From contig CM055097.1 of NCBI GenBank assembly GCA_029204225.1, forward strand, positions 51,726,557 to 51,790,556: a stretch of DNA of 64,000 nt, in the 5' to 3' direction. The stretch's first letter is position 1. Each line of letters starts with the position of its first letter. The position numbers were made by a program, and so were the translations under genes. A model generated the notes under the pieces. The model saw nothing but the letters and a program-made list of their open reading frames with translations, did not search any database and was not told the DNA's origin. Of the stretch, positions 47,318-57,164 are shown piece by piece. The stretch is from Diphasiastrum complanatum. Lineage: Eukaryota; Streptophyta; Lycopodiopsida; Lycopodiales; Lycopodiaceae.

Positions 47318-49058
47318 CTCCCTCTTCAACATTGGATGCTAGTTTCAACATAGTCTTTGAGCACATTCCAAGATTAGATCTATGCATTAAATATAGGTCC
47401 TTTCCCAATGGTTTGCTGAAGATATCAGCCACACACTCCTTTGAAGAGACATGTTGAAGCTCCACCTCTTTGGCAATGACTTGATCTCTCACAAAATGGT
47501 GAGCAATCTCAATGTGCTTGCTCCTTGCATGAAAAACAGGATTGCTTGCCAAGCTTTGGGCTGAAAGTTTATCACAAAGTATGATTGGAGTCTTCTCTGG
47601 TTCCAGCAAGTGAAGATCCAATAACATCCTCTTGATCCAAAGAATCTCCTTGGTGCATGTTGTTAATGCCTTGTACTCGGCTTCGGTGGAAGATAGAGAG
47701 ATAGTTGGTTGCTTCTTTGATAGCCATGAGACCACTCCATCTCCAAGATAGATTTCAAAGGCACTTGTTGACTTCCTATCCATTTGATCACCTGCAAAAT
47801 CTGAATCTGAAAATCCACAAAGGTTAGGTGTAGTACCTCCATACAAGATGCCAAAATCTCTAGATCCCGAGATGTATCTAAGTACTCTCTTTCCTAGCTT
47901 CCAATGAGCCTCACTAGGATCTTGCATAAATTGACTTAGTTTACCAACCACAAAGCTTAGATCAGGTCTTGTGATGGTTAACCATATAAGAGATCCTATT
48001 AGCTTTCTATAGAGAGTAATGTCCTTGAAGGATCTTTCATTACTTCTTGTAGTTAGCTTTACATTTGATTCCATAGGAGTAGAAACAACTTTACAATCTT
48101 CCATATGAAACCTTTTTAGAATAGAGTTAACATACTTTTCTTGACATATGAATGTAGATTTAGAAGTTCTAATAATCTCTATTCCTAAGATATAATGAAG
48201 TTTACCAAGATCTTGAATTTCAAACTCTCTTTTGAGTGCCATCTTGATTTCATCTATATCTAGATTGTTACCACCACTTAAGATAATGTCATCAACATAG
48301 ATCAAAAGTAAAGTGATATCATTTTCATTCAATCTAAAGTAGAGAGAATGATCATACTCACTCATAACAAAGTTTTGAGAAAGTAAGAAGGAATTGAGCT
48401 TAGCATACCAACTCCTTGGTGCTTGCTTTAGCCCATACAAACTCTTTTGGAGATAGCACACATGATTAGGCTCATCATGTGAAACATAGCCCTCGGGTTG
48501 CTCCATGTAAATATCTTCTTCAAGATCACCATTCAAGAAGGCATTAGTAACATCCATTTGCCACATATCCCAATCATAAAGAGTTGCAAGAGAGATTAGG
48601 ATTCGAATAGTTACCATCTTTGCCACGGGTGCAAAGGTCTCATCATAGTCAATACCATATTCTTGAGCATACCCCTTTGCCACCAACCTTGCCTTGTACT
48701 TGTTGATTGATCCATCTTGATTTGTCTTGATCTTGAAGATCCACTTACAACCAATTGCCTTCTTGTCCTTTGGAAGCTTTACCAACCTCCATGTGTTGCT
48801 TTTGATGAGTGCTTGATGCTCATGATCCATGGCTTGGATCCATTCCTTCTTTTGAATTGCTTCACCTACACAAGTTGGTTCATCAAAAGAGGTAAGAAAA
48901 GCAAAGTTAGAGTTGTCCACCACTTGCTTTCCTTTTTCATCATAGGTTAGCCTTGATGGCTTAGCCCTTTGCCTTTGAGTCTTCCTTGAAGTTTGCTTTG
49001 GAGTGGCATCTCCATCTTCATCCAAGACATCTTGCACATCATGATGATTAGTAGGCAC
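47313..49058 (-). CDS. Copia F reverse transcriptase and RNase H (pol 3' part)
   Basis: This frame of 581 residues is the downstream part of the F polyprotein. Residues 50-80 hold the pre-RT segment (FDEPTCVGEAIQKKEWIQAM). Reverse transcriptase runs from about 90 to 345 with [31 protein letters not shown] and the catalytic YVDD at 254-257. RNase H follows with FSDSDF (Asp418), STEAEY (Glu459) and CDKLSAQ (Asp496), then the C-terminal HARSKHIEIAHHF. All expected catalytic residues are present. The stop codon TGA at 47315-47313 uses the first bases of the 3' LTR, and the polypurine tract is translated as EEG. The ATG at 49058 is internal; natural translation should come from the gag start through 49148. 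Confidence 0.94.
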   Translation of the reverse strand: MPTNHHDVQDVLDEDGDATPKQTSRKTQRQRAKPSRLTYDEKGKQVVDNSNFAFLTSFDEPTCVGEAIQKKEWIQAMDHEHQALIKSNTWRLVKLPKDKKAIGCKWIFKIKTNQDGSINKYKARLVAKGYAQEYGIDYDETFAPVAKMVTIRILISLATLYDWDMWQMDVTNAFLNGDLEEDIYMEQPEGYVSHDEPNHVCYLQKSLYGLKQAPRSWYAKLNSFLLSQNFVMSEYDHSLYFRLNENDITLLLIYVDDIILSGGNNLDIDEIKMALKREFEIQDLGKLHYILGIEIIRTSKSTFICQEKYVNSILKRFHMEDCKVVSTPMESNVKLTTRSNERSFKDITLYRKLIGSLIWLTITRPDLSFVVGKLSQFMQDPSEAHWKLGKRVLRYISGSRDFGILYGGTTPNLCGFSDSDFAGDQMDRKSTSAFEIYLGDGVVSWLSKKQPTISLSSTEAEYKALTTCTKEILWIKRMLLDLHLLEPEKTPIILCDKLSAQSLASNPVFHARSKHIEIAHHFVRDQVIAKEVELQHVSSKECVADIFSKPLGKDLYLMHRSNLGMCSKTMLKLASNVEEGV

Positions 49059-49145
49059 ATCAACATCAACATCAACAACATTGGAAACATTCTCTTCATG
49101 AAAGATGACATCCCTACTTATGACAACTTTCTTTGTAGAAGGAAT

Positions 49146-51266
49146 TTACACTTTGTAAGCCTTGCTTACTTCACTATAGCCAACAAACACACCCTTCTTT
49201 GATGAAGGATCTTCTTTAGTTCTATCATCAAGTGTGATATTGACAAAACATGTACATCCAAAGATCCTACAATGCTTGACACTCGGCCTTCTACCATAAA
49301 GAACCTCATGAGGAGTTTTACCATCCAAGGAAGCACTTGTCCATCTATTACATAGATAGTTAGCACATGCTAAAGCTTCCCCCCAAAAAGACTTAGCAAG
49401 ATTAGCATGTAGTCTCATTGCCTTGGCACATTCACAAAGGGTTCTATTCTTCCTCTCGGCCACTCCATTCTGTTGTGGAGTCCTAGGACTAGACATCTCC
49501 CTCTTAATCCCATGTGCTATACAAAAGTCTTTGAACCTATTTGAGGTGTATTCCCCTCCATTATCAGATCTTAAGCATTTGATCTTTGTATTGAATTGGT
49601 TTTCCATTTCATTCTTGAACTTGACAAATGCAGCAAACACTTCATCCTTACTTTTAAGAAGATAGATCCAAGTATACCTACTAAAGTCATCAATGAAAGC
49701 TGCATACATCTTTGCCCCACCATTGCTAGTTGTACTAGAAGAATGAATATCAGAATGCACAAGTTGAAAAGCTTCTTTAGATCTAGAAGTAGATCTAGAA
49801 TAAGCAAGTCTATGAGATTTGGACAAGGCACAATGTTCACAAACACTATTGTTTGCAACAAGACTTTTAGGGAGACCAAGAACAAGCTCTTTCTTTGCCA
49901 TTACCTCCAAAGATTTGAAGTTGGGATGGCCCAACCTCTTGTGCCAAACTTCTTGGTTTGTCAATTGCTCCCTAGCCATACATCCTTCATGATTAGAGAT
50001 CACACATGCATCAAGCTTGAAAAGTTTACCATGCCTCCTACCTTGAGCAATCAAGGATCCACATTTACTTATCAAACATGCATCTCCAATGAACTCCACA
50101 TCAAGTCCTTTGTCAATCATTTGACTTACACTAAGCAAATTCTTAGTGATTGAAGGAATGTACAAGACATTTTCAAGATTTGCTTTCCTATTTGTTGAAA
50201 GGGAAATAGGAATAGTGCCTATGCCTTTGATGTCACATTGACCATCATTTGCAGTGTAGATGATGTTACCTTCTCCCTCATAAGACAATAAGGATGTAAA
50301 GTATTCCTTATGTCTTGTCATGTGAGATGAGGCTCCACTATCAATCCACCAAGGATCATAATCATCTATGTTGGCTAACAAACTTGAAGTCATAACAAGT
50401 GATTCACATGTGTTATGTTCTTCCTCATCTATTGTAAGATTTCCTTGCCTCTCTCCTTGCTCTCTTTTCTCCTTATAACATTCATTTGCAAAATGACCTT
50501 TTATCCCACAATAAAAGCACTTGAACTTTGACTTATTGTTCTTAGTAGAAGAGGAAGAGGAAGAGTGATCATCATGATCAAAGTTACCACCTTTGGACCA
50601 TTTCCCTTTGCCTTTACCTTTGCCCTTGAATTTGCCTTTTGTGAAGAAAGCCTCTTCACCTCCACCTTGCAAGGATGCACCATCAAGCTTTGATTGCAAC
50701 CTATGTTCTTCAGCCAATAAGATTTCTTGCAAGTCAACCACACTTGGCAAGACTCTTTGAATGGCAAAACTTTGCACAAGGTTAGCATGTTCATTTAGCA
50801 AACCATTCAACATAACTTGGACTATTTCACCATCTTTTATGTTCTCATCAATGCATGCTAAATCATCACTTAGGGACTTAACTCTCAAGATAAATGCATG
50901 AGCACTTTCACCCTCTCTTTGCCTACTAGAAAATATTTGTCTCCTTAGGGTCAATACCCTAGATGTGGACTTTGATTCAAAGAGCTTCTTTAAGGCATTC
51001 CATGCCTCACTTGCACTTTGACACTTTCCAACTTCCTTGAGAAGTTCATTTGTAACATTCATTTTAATGATATGAAGAGCCCTTTTGGCCTTCTTATCAA
51101 ACCTTTGTTGCTCTTGAAGTGTGAGAGGTCTCTCTTCAATTTCTGCAACTATGTCCATGAGTTCATTCAACTCAAGTAAGGACTCCATCCTCACTTTCCA
51201 AGTAGAGTAGTTTGATGAACTCAACCTTTCACTAGACTCTAGCATGATCCCACCATTGGAAGCCAT
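49146..51266 (-). CDS. Copia F gag, protease and integrase (polyprotein 5' part)
   Basis: 706 residues from ATG at 51266 (MASNGGIMLE). Gag core residues 15-190; Lys/Gly-rich basic stretch 205-226; zinc knuckle CFYCGIKGHFANEC at 250-263; protease WWIDSGASSH with Asp309; pre-integrase finger HKRLGH (His442, His447) and CEHC (476-479); integrase core Asp506, Asp568 (SDNGGEY) and Glu604 (GVAERKNR). The stop TAA at 49148-49146 lies in the same frame as the downstream RT segment, which continues after it (IPSTKKVVISRDVIFHEE) without any shift. The related copia A has a sense codon (Tyr) there. One point change therefore separates F from an uninterrupted polyprotein. No other lesion was seen. Confidence 0.95.
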   Translation of the reverse strand: MASNGGIMLESSERLSSSNYSTWKVRMESLLELNELMDIVAEIEERPLTLQEQQRFDKKAKRALHIIKMNVTNELLKEVGKCQSASEAWNALKKLFESKSTSRVLTLRRQIFSSRQREGESAHAFILRVKSLSDDLACIDENIKDGEIVQVMLNGLLNEHANLVQSFAIQRVLPSVVDLQEILLAEEHRLQSKLDGASLQGGGEEAFFTKGKFKGKGKGKGKWSKGGNFDHDDHSSSSSSTKNNKSKFKCFYCGIKGHFANECYKEKREQGERQGNLTIDEEEHNTCESLVMTSSLLANIDDYDPWWIDSGASSHMTRHKEYFTSLLSYEGEGNIIYTANDGQCDIKGIGTIPISLSTNRKANLENVLYIPSITKNLLSVSQMIDKGLDVEFIGDACLISKCGSLIAQGRRHGKLFKLDACVISNHEGCMAREQLTNQEVWHKRLGHPNFKSLEVMAKKELVLGLPKSLVANNSVCEHCALSKSHRLAYSRSTSRSKEAFQLVHSDIHSSSTTSNGGAKMYAAFIDDFSRYTWIYLLKSKDEVFAAFVKFKNEMENQFNTKIKCLRSDNGGEYTSNRFKDFCIAHGIKREMSSPRTPQQNGVAERKNRTLCECAKAMRLHANLAKSFWGEALACANYLCNRWTSASLDGKTPHEVLYGRRPSVKHCRIFGCTCFVNITLDDRTKEDPSSKKGVFVGYSEVSKAYKV

Positions 51267-52426
51267 GATTCTAATGTTTCTTCAACTTTTAGGTTCTGTC
51301 CTAAAGCACTTAGCACTCACTTTTCTCTCAACAAATGATAGATAAAGAGATCTATGAAGATTTAGGACCCTAAAACACTTCTATCTTGAACCTAGATGGT
51401 TTCCAAGCATAGAAAGGAAGATTGAAACACATGCAACACTTTGCACACACTAAGAATGGATTACAAAATCAAACCAACCTGAACACACTCTTGCTTAAGC
51501 TCTCAAACTTTCCAGCAAGTGACCAACTCAAGTTATGGTGTGAAGAGTTACTTGCATTCTTAGAAAATACCCAAAACTAGGATGCCAAGATTACCTAGTA
51601 ATGAACAAACTTGATCAACATATGATCAACACACTAAGATATTGATTCAACCTGTAAAACCACATGTAAACCACACTTCTAAAAGTTTATAAACTCCAGC
51701 AAGTGATAAATACAAGATTTAGAGGTGAATGAATGAGCACACTTAGTGAATCACAAGACTAGCTTCACTATCTTGTCAAATCTTGGTGTTTAGATGTAGA
51801 TCTAAGATCACTTCACATGAGAATGTTCCTCAACCTGTTAAGAACCTGAAAACACACTTGCATAATGGTTAACACCTTCCAGCAAATGCTCCAATCAAAT
51901 TACATAAGGAGAGTTACTTACATGCTCAACAAAGTACACCAAAATTTATGCCAAAATTGATGACAATCTTTACAATATGCTCTTCACAATGGAGCTTACA
52001 ATATGTTCACCCAAAAAAGGGGATCTTTCATCCAAATGGGAGCTTTGCTCAGCCTTTAGGAGAATTATAACTCACTCAAAAGAGCATTTGTCATCCACTT
52101 AAGGAGAAGTTTCATCCACTTAAGGAGAGTGTTCATCCAAGAATGGAGATTGTCAACAATAGGATTGAAAAGAACATTGTTAGTATTGAATATGCACAAG
52201 CCTCACAATCACAAATGATTAGGTGTTATGATCTGATCCAAAATAGTTTCTTTTCAGCCTCTGATCTTCAATAGACCTGAAATATGCTTTTGATCCACAA
52301 GTTCAACTCACAAAACAAAGGTTAGTAAGATTTGATCAACAAAGCAATGCAAAATCATGCTAGAACTTGATCAAACATCCAAATATCACCAAAAATGGAA
52401 TACTTACTGTAAATAGAAGCCAACCA
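51267..52426 (-). other. Copia F 5' leader
   Basis: About 1.16 kb non-coding region between primer-binding site and gag. It includes short near-repeats of catccacttaaggagaagtt around 52090-52130. No separate gene is supported. Confidence 0.7.
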
Positions 52427-52438
52427 GCTCTGATACCA
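52427..52438 (-). promoter_or_regulatory. Copia F primer-binding site (tRNA-iMet)
   Basis: The minus strand reads TGGTATCAGAGC directly next to the 5' LTR. Confidence 0.95.
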
Positions 52439-53093
52439 TGTGAAAAATACAGATCCTAAGTGGATCTAAACTCCAAGATCATTGGCTTGAATGCTTGCAC
52501 TCCAAACTACATAAGCTAGGAATTGGCAACACATTCTATGCTACCTAGAATGCAAAGAACTTGATCAAAAAGCATTTATCACAAATGGAAACTTCCATAA
52601 ACATCAAGTGCGGCCCAAAATAGCATTATACAGTCCATAATACATCAGCCTACCACTTTTGGAAAGCACCTAAGATCATACACAATAGCTTGAAGACAAT
52701 ACACACAACAATGCTCTCAATGGAGGAAGAAACAATGACAATGATCTATTGATCTCAATGAAGCATACAAAAGGTTTCTCCAACCTGTTCTCCACGACTT
52801 TCCTACTATTTATGGATGAGGAAGATGACTCTCTCTCCTCTCTCTAGAAGGTACTTGACCCTAGATATTCCCTATATAGGAAAAATAGCTAAAAATGGCT
52901 TATATGACCAAAATACATCAAAATGGTCTCATTTTGAAGGGTATGAAGTTTGACACTTCATCATACTGAAAAAATACAGTAAATAAAAACATTGTGGCCT
53001 GGTTCACACGTGTGAAACTCTAGAACCAAAACTATTTACAATTTTAGCCAATTTAGGCCTCAAACTAGCTAGGAAATGTTGACAATTTTCACA
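52439..53093 (-). repeat. Copia F 5' LTR
   Basis: Partner of 46663-47317. U3 has palindrome TTCACACGTGTGAA at 53003-53016 and a TATA box at about 52868-52878 on the minus strand, about 125 bp apart, a compact promoter layout. Confidence 0.96.
53003..53016. promoter_or_regulatory. Palindromic G-box-like site in copia F LTR
   Basis: TTCACACGTGTGAA, a perfect 14-bp palindrome with the ACGT core bound by plant bZIP or bHLH factors. The same palindrome lies in the other F LTR and in both element B LTRs. Confidence 0.6.
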
Positions 53094-53168
53094 GTTCATG
53101 GGTAAGATTTGAAAGCTTAAGGAATAGTCTCATGTTTTCTTTTTCTCGTTCTGAGGACAGAACCTGTT

Positions 53169-53182
53169 TAAGGGAGGAAGAA
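53169..53182 (+). promoter_or_regulatory. Element H polypurine tract
   Basis: taagggaggaagaa lies immediately before the 3' LTR start, the usual primer for plus-strand cDNA. Confidence 0.8.
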
Positions 53183-53301
53183 TATTACGACCATATTCGG
53201 TTAAGGACCCGGAATAGTCCTAATATGGTAGACCGGCCCTCCAGTGTTCGAGATCACGCCTAGATTTTATTCCACATCGAGGCTTGTTGGTGACTAATGA
53301 C
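53183..53301 (+). repeat. Element H 3' LTR, truncated
   Basis: Matches 41066-41184 (tggtagaccggccctccagt and flanks) but ends at gactaatgac, where G3 sequence begins. Confidence 0.9.
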
Positions 53302-53402
53302 CTTGAGAGGACCCAGACACTCTAATTTCGAGTATAGCATGCCATATTTAAGTTGATATTCATATTTAACATTTTCATGGCATCACATATCCCCTTCCTC
53401 AA
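53302..53402 (-). repeat. G3 polypurine tract and truncated 3' LTR
   Basis: The complement of tatccccttcctcaa (53388-53402) is a polypurine tract. The LTR would start at TGTGATGCC (53387) and is lost after about 85 bp. No second LTR confirms it. Confidence 0.6.
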
Positions 53403-53749
53403 ATGTGAAACGTCCTCGTGAACATATCATCTTTATTTCGAGGATTATTCGAGAAACATTCTTGTTCGTCAGATTTTTGTTGAGGCGAAAAGATATTTCT
53501 TCGTGTATTTCGTCCTTTAGATATTTCTTCGTCTTAGAGAATATGTGTCTTGATGTTTCTTTAATTGAATAGGTTGTTTTGAGTTGATCTTTGAATTGTT
53601 GATGAAATCAAACTTCAAAACATCTTTAAACTTCAAAAATTTAGCATCCCATAGAAACATCACCACGACAAAGGCACGAATGAATATTCATGAATGATTT
53701 AGTTCTTCATATAATTTCTGAACAAGCTCCAAGTTTTGTTGAGCTTCGA

Positions 53750-56354
53750 TCAACAACAAGTCTTCTTTCGATTTTGTATAGCGGCCAACTGGTAAGTTGC
53801 CGAATTCTTCTAACTTAACCGGGAGCAATGTTCCATCAAACAGCTCCTGGGTTAACTTGGTATCTTCATCTGAATCACTACGTAGAGTGATTTCTTTATA
53901 GTAACGAGCTAAAAATCTAATAAAATTGCTTTTAACATAAAGATTCTGAACAAAAAATAATGTTTTCGTCGCAAAGGTACCAAACTACCAAAATGTATAT
54001 GTACAAACTGCTTATAACGGAATGACTTCCTTCTATCTTGTAAATTATGACAAATCTTTGCAAAATATTCTTCAAGGTTTCGCTCCCAATCCACATAAAG
54101 ACTGAATAATTCTAGATAAGGCATATTTATATTAATCAGCAAACCTGCATCGTCGAATGCACCTAAATCCGCAACAGCTTGTGGTTTGTACAGCTGAAAC
54201 TACGACTTTCGCTTCCAAAAATGTCGTTTATTATCTTCGTTCCGCAAAAATTGAAGTTCTTTGATTCGAATATATTCCAGAGAATACATAGCTGAAGAGC
54301 CTATATATAACTCTGCTGATCCGAAAGGTACGACTTGGAACTTACCCTGGATTATGCCCCAGCAGTGACATCCTTTCTGCTCGATAGAGAGCTAGGCCCA
54401 TAACCAGAGAAAGTCATCCTTCTCCCAAGGTCACTTCCATTCGTCGAACGTGATGCCTACTACGCCTGATAGCATCATGTAATCCACACGCCATTTGCAA
54501 TTCAATATTAAAAGCATGTGGACACAGAGTCGTTCAAAAAATGCACAGAATCTGTCAGCACATACCTTCGACTGATTTCGCCGCATTCGCTTTGGCTGGG
54601 TAGATGCAGTTGCCAAATCCTAAGTTTGCAACTCAACAGCCAGCTTCTAATCTTCAAATTGTTGCTTAAGATCTGACAGCTCCTGTTTGAGCTTGTCAAT
54701 CTTTGCGACACTCCAAGAATTCTGGATAGTCTGAGGCTCCGGTGCAGGCAGGCACAACTTGGATTTGCTATGTGAGGTCATCAATTCGAAGAAGGGCTTG
54801 AAGGTATTCATCGTGTGCATCGGGCCCGCCACAAGATGGGGTCGCATCACTCGAGAGCTCCTTCAGCTCAGCCAACTCTTCCTCGACAAGGGCCTTCGCA
54901 TTCTCGAGCGGTTGTAAGAACTCGACTCAAAAATTTTCGAGCATCTGGCCTTGGAGCTGGTTCAACTTCATGAGATCGACTGTGATTGTCGCATTGGTGC
55001 TCAGAGACAGAGCAGCTTCTGTCTTTAGTCTTGTCATTCGCTCCTCCTGTAAATGTTTCTGGAGAGCGACATTATGTTGATTTGCAGCCAAAAGTTGCTG
55101 TCTCAAAGAATCGTTTTGAGTCTGAAAATTGTCAGACTTGGCCTGAATCTCCTTATTTGTCTACTTCAAAGAATCAACTTTCTTTATTAGAGTCTGAAAT
55201 TGTGTTTCGAGAGAGCGACTTTGTTCGATCAGCTTCGTGTTGTCTGATTCGAGCGAATCGATCTTCTCGAAGGACTCCTTCAGAGAGTCTAGAGATTTTC
55301 TCTCTGAGGTGATAAGTTGCATCGTGAGTTGTCGGTGGTACTTGTCAAACTCATATACTTCAGCCACTAGATTCTTGGCTTTCTCTGTCATGGATCGAAA
55401 CCATTGGGGCTGGTCATCCGGTTCTTCTTCATCTGTCACAAGTGCCCTAGTGTCGCCTTCAACAGCTGTTTGTCCTTTGTCTAATGTGTCGGACTAGGTT
55501 GCGTCATCCTCAGAGGTGGATGCACTCTGGTGCTTCTGAGATGTGGAAGCAGATGCTGGCTTTGAAAAAATAGCAGCAGCAGTAGCTCCATCGGTTTCCA
55601 TTGCCATAGCTTCACTCTCCATAGCAGTGGTGGTTGTTACTTCGACTGTTGGTGCAGCATCGGATGCAACCGGAATAGGAACAGAAATGAGGCTGGAAAG
55701 ATCAATTGGCTTGGGAGCCAACATTCTTCCCATTAGCAGTATTTTCTCTTGCTTATTCAAAATTTGTAAATGAGCGCATAGACGAGAAACATGGGCTCCG
55801 ACTCTAGAAAATTTTTGACATTTGATCCAGCGCAAAAAAGCTTTGTATGTGATAACGCCGAAACACACTGGATTACCCGCAAGCGCATCCAATATGTAAC
55901 CAAAATTTTGAACTGAAATTGTCGCGTACGCATCCGTAAAAAATATTGCTTAGTTTGTGTATTTACAAAACAGTTTGAATGTTGTATCTCGGATCATAGA
56001 GATTTTGTACCCCTTCGTGGGTACAAAGCAGTTGCTTAGGAAGTGGGCAGCTTCATCCACCGAATCTTTATTTGTCGCAACCAGCTTCCCATCCAATGGT
56101 AGTCTGAGGGCTGTGCAAAACAAGTCTTCAAAGATGGTGAAGAATTTGCCTCGTATGTGAACTTTGAATTCCTCCTCCAAAATTGAATGGATAGAGTTCA
56201 CAAACTCAGTACTGCCTTCAAAGAGGATGATGGAGGAGTCCACTTTCAAATCACCCAACTTGCATCGATCCAAAAAGGATTGGATGGATGTCAGGCGGAT
56301 TCCTGCACGTGCTTTCTAGATGATATGAGAGCTAGAACTTGATCCGGAAGCCAT
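53750..56354 (-). pseudogene. G3 third ORF: N-terminal domain, Ser/Ala/Thr linker, coiled coil
   Basis: Downstream of pol, starting MASGSSSSSHII at 56354, much like MASSSSED in G2. After a stop, the N-terminal domain (56273-55800) carries DGKLVATNKDSVDEAAHFL at 56093-56037, matching the G2 and N pattern. A Ser/Ala/Thr-rich linker follows (about 55700-55500). A coiled coil of about 200 residues comes next (55440-54650), including EVYEFDKYHRQLTMQLITSE, KIDSLESDNTKLIEQSRSLE and DKLKQELSDLKQQFED. The C-terminal region is decayed to about 53750. Stops lie near 56318, 55949, 55494 and 55160, and frame changes further left. No transmembrane segment or signal peptide is apparent. Function unknown. 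Confidence 0.72.
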
Positions 56355-57164
56355 TGGTCGAATGTTTGACGATAGTTCCATAGATCGCAATAGTTCGCAA
56401 AAGAGTGTTTTGATCGCAAAGAGAATGAGCACATGAAAGCATAAACTCGTAGGTAGAAAGTGTAAACAAGGAAAATGAAAAATAACTCTGATAAGTAGTA
56501 GCGGTGTGGAAGGAATGATGATGTGGCATGGTGACTTGACATCTGTCACTTCCATTTATGGAGAACATGCATGGCTCAGTGTTTGAAACTATAATTTGCC
56601 AGATCGATCTTTAATGACGGAAGCCTGTTTGTGAAAAGAAAAGACATAAATTAAGAACAAACAATATATGTGAGCGTACACACGTGTGAATAATGATGAT
56701 CACGTGGCCATCATCATTAATGGAGGGATACAAAAAGTATGTCGAGAGATTCTCGAAAGATTTTTGAAATCATGCTAGAAAGATTCAAGAAAGTTTCACG
56801 AAACTTTCTCAAAGGATCTTAAAAAATGATCCATAAACTCATGAAAATTTCTCGAAAATTTTAGCAACATACTAGAAAATTTTTCAAAAAACTAGTAATA
56901 ATGCTAGAAAAGATTCTAAAAAAATTCTTGAAAAATGATTTACGAAAATTTGATTAACAAATTTAGTGTCACGAAAAATTCTCGAAAATTTCATGAAACA
57001 TTATGAAAAATGTTGGACGGTGGCCGAAAATTTCTAGAGAATTTCTAGAAAAAATAAAAGAAAAGTCGCGAAAAAATTTAGACAAGATAAAAGAAATTCG
57101 CAATTAATTCCAAAAAAATACTAGAAAATAATAAGAATAAAAAGAAATTCTGGTCAAAGGTAGT
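56355..57164 (-). other. Spacer between G3 pol and third ORF
   Basis: About 0.8 kb, AT-rich, with many variants of gaaaattctcgaaaattt between 56750 and 57120. No ORF is supported. An ACACACGTGTGA site lies near 56678-56689. Confidence 0.6.

Larger units (their letters stand above)
46663..53093 (-). mobile_element. Copia F: young, nearly intact copia retrotransposon
   Basis: Two 655-bp LTRs (46663-47317 and 52439-53093) differ at only three positions I could find. The target duplication GTTCA flanks the element exactly (46658-46662 and 53094-53098). The element is 6431 bp with primer-binding site at 52427-52438, a leader of about 1.16 kb, one polyprotein frame of about 1316 sense codons with a single internal stop, and a polypurine tract (complement of ctccctcttcaac, 47318-47330). 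It is inserted in element H, so it is younger than H. Confidence 0.96.
41066..53301 (+). mobile_element. Element H: LARD-like LTR element with non-coding interior
   Basis: It has a 5' LTR (41066-41588), primer-binding site (41590-41602), an interior of about 5.1 kb without coding capacity, a polypurine tract (53169-53182) and a truncated 3' LTR (53183-53301). Copia F is inserted at 46662. The features fit a large retrotransposon derivative, which must borrow gag and pol products from another element. The 3' LTR stops after about 119 bp at the junction with gypsy G3. Confidence 0.85.

Noticed and set aside
49146-49148. Programmed readthrough or RNA editing at the copia F stop
   Set aside because: No readthrough context is evident, and stop-removing RNA editing in plants is known from organelles; a plain point mutation is simpler.
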